A stretch of DNA of 64,000 nt from Vombatus ursinus (Eukaryota; Chordata; Mammalia; Diprotodontia; Vombatidae): positions 170,797 through 234,796 of the forward strand of contig NW_020954582.1 of the NCBI RefSeq assembly GCF_900497805.2, in the 5' to 3' direction. The position numbers and the translations under genes were made by a program. This document shows, piece after piece, positions 61,110 to 64,000 of this stretch. The stretch's first letter is position 1, and every line of letters begins with the position of its first letter. The notes beneath the pieces were generated by a model. That model had not been told where the DNA came from. It did not search any database and saw only the letters and a list, made by a program, of their open reading frames with translations.

Positions 61110-62890
61110 ATCCTTTTTTATTTTTTAAACTTAAATTTCTTTTTTTCAATTAATGAAAATAATTGCTTTCCTTCCCACCTCCTCCTTCTTTCATTGAAAA
61201 AGAAAGAAAAAACTCTTGTAACAAACATAAATAGTTAATCAAAACAAAATCCTGCATTGGCCATGTCCAAAAAAATACAAAGTCCCTCATGTCTCTGCCA
61301 GGAGAAGAGTAGCTCATTTCATCATGAGCCCTCTGAAAGTATATTAGAGTTCTGATGTTTTTCAAAGTTTATTTCTAAAAACTTCTCATTCAAGTATAAC
61401 GTCCTCCTGGATCTGCTCACTTCACTCTTCATTAGTTCATGTGAGTGTTCCCAGGTTTCTCTGAAACCATCTCCTTTCTCATTTCTTACAGCACAATAGT
61501 ATTTCATCACATTCATATTCCATAATTTGTTTAGCTATTCCCCAATTGATGGACACTCCCTTAGTTCCTAGTTCTTTACATCCACAAAAAGAACTACCAT
61601 AAATATGTATGTTCTCATGTGTCCTTTTCCTCTTTTCTTTATCTTTGGAATATAGACCTAGTTGTGATATCATTGGGCCAAAGGATATGCACAATTTAGT
61701 CACATTTGGGGCATAGTTCCAAATTGCTTTCTAGTTGCTCAACTCACAATTCAATACTACATTGATGTATCTGTTTTTCCACAGCTCCCCTAGTATTTTC
61801 ATATTTGTCAATCTACTGGTAGTGAAGTAGAACCTCAGCTGCTGTAATTTGAATTTCTCTAATTATTAGTGATTTTTTCACATAGTAACTGATAAATTAT
61901 GTTTCTTCCTCTGGAAACTGCCAATTCATGCCCTTTGACAATGTATCAATAGAATTAGCTCCCTACATAACTTAGAAATCAGACCTTCATCAGGGAAATT
62001 TACTACAGAGATTTTTCCCTTCTACCTGCTTCTCTTTTTCATTTTAGCTGCATTGATTTTGTGGGTGCAAAAAATATTTACTTTTGTGAAATCAAAACTG
62101 CCCATCTTACTGTCTGTGATCCCCTTTCTTCCTTGTTTGGTCATAAACTCCTTCCCTATTAATAGATTCCCCTATTGATAGGGAATTTCCTCCTTTAATT
62201 TGTTTATGGTGTCTTCCTTTATGTTTAAGTCATGTAGCCATTTGGATCTTGTCTTGGTATATGGTGTGAGATGCTAGTCTATAACTATTTTCTTCTGGAT
62301 TGCTTTCAAATTTTCCCAGAAGTTTTTGTCCAATAGAAGGTCCTTGTCCCAATAACTGGGCTTGGAGGGCTGGGGGAGACAGGGTATCAAACACTAAGTT
62401 ACTTGTGTTGATTTGCTTCTATATAATGTATACCTAATCTGTTCCACTGATTGATCTTTTGATTTATTAACCAGTACCAAATTATTTTGATGATTAATGC
62501 TTTGTAGGACAGTGTAGTTGGAGATATAATGCTCCTAGGTCCCCTTCCTTCCCACTTTTTTCACTATTTTCCTTGAGATCTTGATCTTTTGACCCTCCAG
62601 TTAATTTTTTTCCTAGCTCACCAAAGCAATCCTTTAGCAATTTGATTGGTATGGAACTGGATAAGTACATTTATTTAGATAGCATTGCCATTTTATCATA
62701 TTGGCTAGGGCTAGGCTTATCCATAAGCAATCTCCCCAATTATTTATATCTGCCTTTACTTGTGTAAAGAATGTTTTATAGTTATATTCATATAGTTCTT
62801 CTGTGTGTGTGTGTGTGTGTGTGTGTGGACAGGAATACTCCCAGGAATTTTATATATTCTACAGTTTTTTAATTGAATTAAAATTGCAAT
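61110..62890 (-). mobile_element. Old L1, ORF2 C-terminal half and 3' UTR
   Basis: Minus frames read MNVMKYYCAVRNEKGDGFRE, then LMKSEVSRSRRTLYL near 61400-61516, and LCISFGPMISQLGLYSKDKE near 61650. Plus phrases such as GTCTTGGTATATGGTGTGAG and GGTATGGAACTGGATAAG show ORF2 continuing to about 62700. It is more diverged than the other L1 copies here. A GT tract has grown within it at 62802-62827. No clean target duplication was found. Confidence 0.82.
62802..62827. repeat. (TG)n microsatellite
   Basis: A 26-bp TG run inside the old L1. Confidence 0.95.
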
Positions 62891-62899
62891 TATCTTGAT

Positions 62900-63030
62900 A
62901 GTAGTCTATTTCTGTGACCTTAAAGCTAGTCAGGCCTCCATTTTCTCATTTTTTTTTTCAGTGAAAAAGTGGGACTATGATCCCTTCCAATTCTCAGTCT
63001 ATTATTCTGATTTTATTTCCAGAATGTCAA
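62900..63030 (+). mobile_element. MIR-like fragment
   Basis: TAGTCTATTTCTGTGACCTT, CTCCATTTTCTCATT and ATCCCTTCCAATTCTCAG then TATTATTCTGA. Confidence 0.5.
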
Positions 63031-63938
63031 TATGGACATGGTTCAATTCCTACAATAGTATTTCAACTTGTAGGCTCTTCATAAATGAAAGACAAATAAC
63101 AATGGCCAGATTATCTGTTATCCCCATATAAAAATGGCCTGAATAAAAAACATACAATTTGAACTCATTTCCAAAATGCACCAAATTAAGCAGGAAAGTT
63201 CCACTAGAAATAACCTCCAGACCTCAGTCCTTGGTGATGCTGACAGCTCTTCGAGGCTTGTTCCCACCATTCATGGCACCAACACAGAAAGAGATGGCTT
63301 TTTTCTGATCCATTCACCTAATTGTCCTTAGCACGGACCATGAAGAAAGAAGAAATTCTTTTTTGAGATCTTTGAATCTTGAGTTCTGCATTCACACAAC
63401 CCTATAGGATTACGAAAGTCAGAAGGGTGCTGGTCACAACTTGGCAGTTAAGATGACTTGAATATAATTTGCTAGTTCGGTGAACACAACAAGAGCCAAT
63501 GATTTCATCTTGGGAGTGTTTGCTTCCTAATAGATCATGCTAGGTGAAATGGACCATTTCTGGAGAGACTGGTAGGTCTGAGGGAGAGAGAGGTCTGGGC
63601 TTGTTCAGCAGCACATTTTGTGACCACACCAGATCTTTCAGCTAAAGGTCCCTGTAGTGAAATCTAATTATTTGATAAAGACATTTTCTTCATGCAGCCA
63701 GGACCTGCAGGAATTGAATCTCCTTCCTGTACTTTTGCTCAAGCTCACAACTGCATTGTCTCTAGTTGGCACCTGGCAAGGGGAGGAATGCAAGGCTAGA
63801 GTGGGGGAATGCACGTGGCTAGCTCCCCAACCCTGGCCATTTTAAAATCGCTCTGCGTTACCACATGCAATACATTATTGTTATCCAAAGTTTCCCTCAG
63901 TGTTGTTTTCCTAATGTGGATCCGGGCAGAGAGGTGGT
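63031..63938. other. Low-copy DNA, no gene seen
   Basis: About 0.9 kb without recognised repeat or coding evidence. Confidence 0.35.
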
Positions 63939-63939
63939 C

Positions 63940-64000
63940 AGTCATAATGGATGAGGGTTAGCCTCAGAGTCAGGAAGACCTGGGCTCAAGTCCTACCTCT
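63940..64000 (+). mobile_element. MIR/WSINE-type SINE, cut by window end
   Basis: AGCCTCAGAGTCAGGAAGAC followed by CTGGGCTCAAGTCCTACCTC, the head and B box of a SINE. Confidence 0.75.

Noticed and set aside
61110-62890. Target duplication for the old L1
   Set aside because: Only AT-rich partial matches were found at the ends.
1-64000. tRNA genes suggested by B-box-like GAGTTCAAATCC words
   Set aside because: All lie in SINE heads; none can fold as a complete tRNA with an anticodon arm.
1-64000. A previously undescribed multi-gene functional system
   Set aside because: No operon-like or clustered host genes exist here; the window is explained by transposable elements, microsatellites and low-copy non-coding DNA.

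Overview
The window is non-coding, repeat-dominated DNA from a marsupial mammal. The diagnosis rests on the repeat mix. It has tRNA-derived SINEs of the type beginning near GGCAGCTAGGTGGCACAGTG (WSINE/SINE1_Md-like), MAR1/MIR CORE-SINEs on both strands, long L2-type LINE copies, RTE-clade LINEs and RTE-tailed SINEs, CR1-like 3' ends, marsupial L1, and two ORF1-only half-L1 (HAL1) elements. There are no bacterial genes, rRNA or tRNA genes, CRISPR arrays or CpG-rich promoters. A run of 100 N inside a GA repeat marks a draft-assembly gap. The species cannot be fixed from sequence alone.

Layout. 0-7 kb: CORE-SINEs, an L2 with a SINE nested in it, a GA microsatellite with the gap, and low-copy DNA. 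7.3-13.1 kb: an old RTE LINE cut up by a MIR, an L2, an old L1 that carries a younger L1 and a SINE, and another MIR. 13.1-17.3 kb: an L1 5' UTR, a CR1 3' end, MIRs, and an L2 carrying an RTE-derived insert. 17.4-21.2 kb: two exon-like blocks on the minus strand with good splice sites and matching phase, separated by an L1 that landed just upstream of the second acceptor. 21-30.8 kb: MIR and L2 debris, microsatellites, a SINE and a hAT miniature element. 30.8-34.2 kb: HAL1 on the minus strand, apparently with a 3'-transduced segment. 34.5-39.6 kb: an RTE SINE, LTR fossils and a CR1 holding a SINE. 39.6-42.2 kb: low-copy DNA with possible regulatory sequence. 42.2-51.5 kb: L2 copies, an L1 with a probable 3' transduction, and a solo LTR inside a long L2. 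51.9-54.7 kb: a structurally full-length HAL1 with a 12-bp target duplication. 55.6-60.1 kb: a hAT element with 8-bp duplications and unusual palindromes, hAT transposase remains, and an L1 that itself holds a tail-only insertion. 60-64 kb: MIRs, an old L1, and low-copy DNA.

No complete host gene was found. Apart from the candidate exon pair, every recognisable coding stretch belongs to a transposable element, and the LINE and hAT reading frames are decayed. The main value of the window is its readable insertion history: clear target-site duplications set the order of events at many loci. I saw no convincing undescribed functional system.
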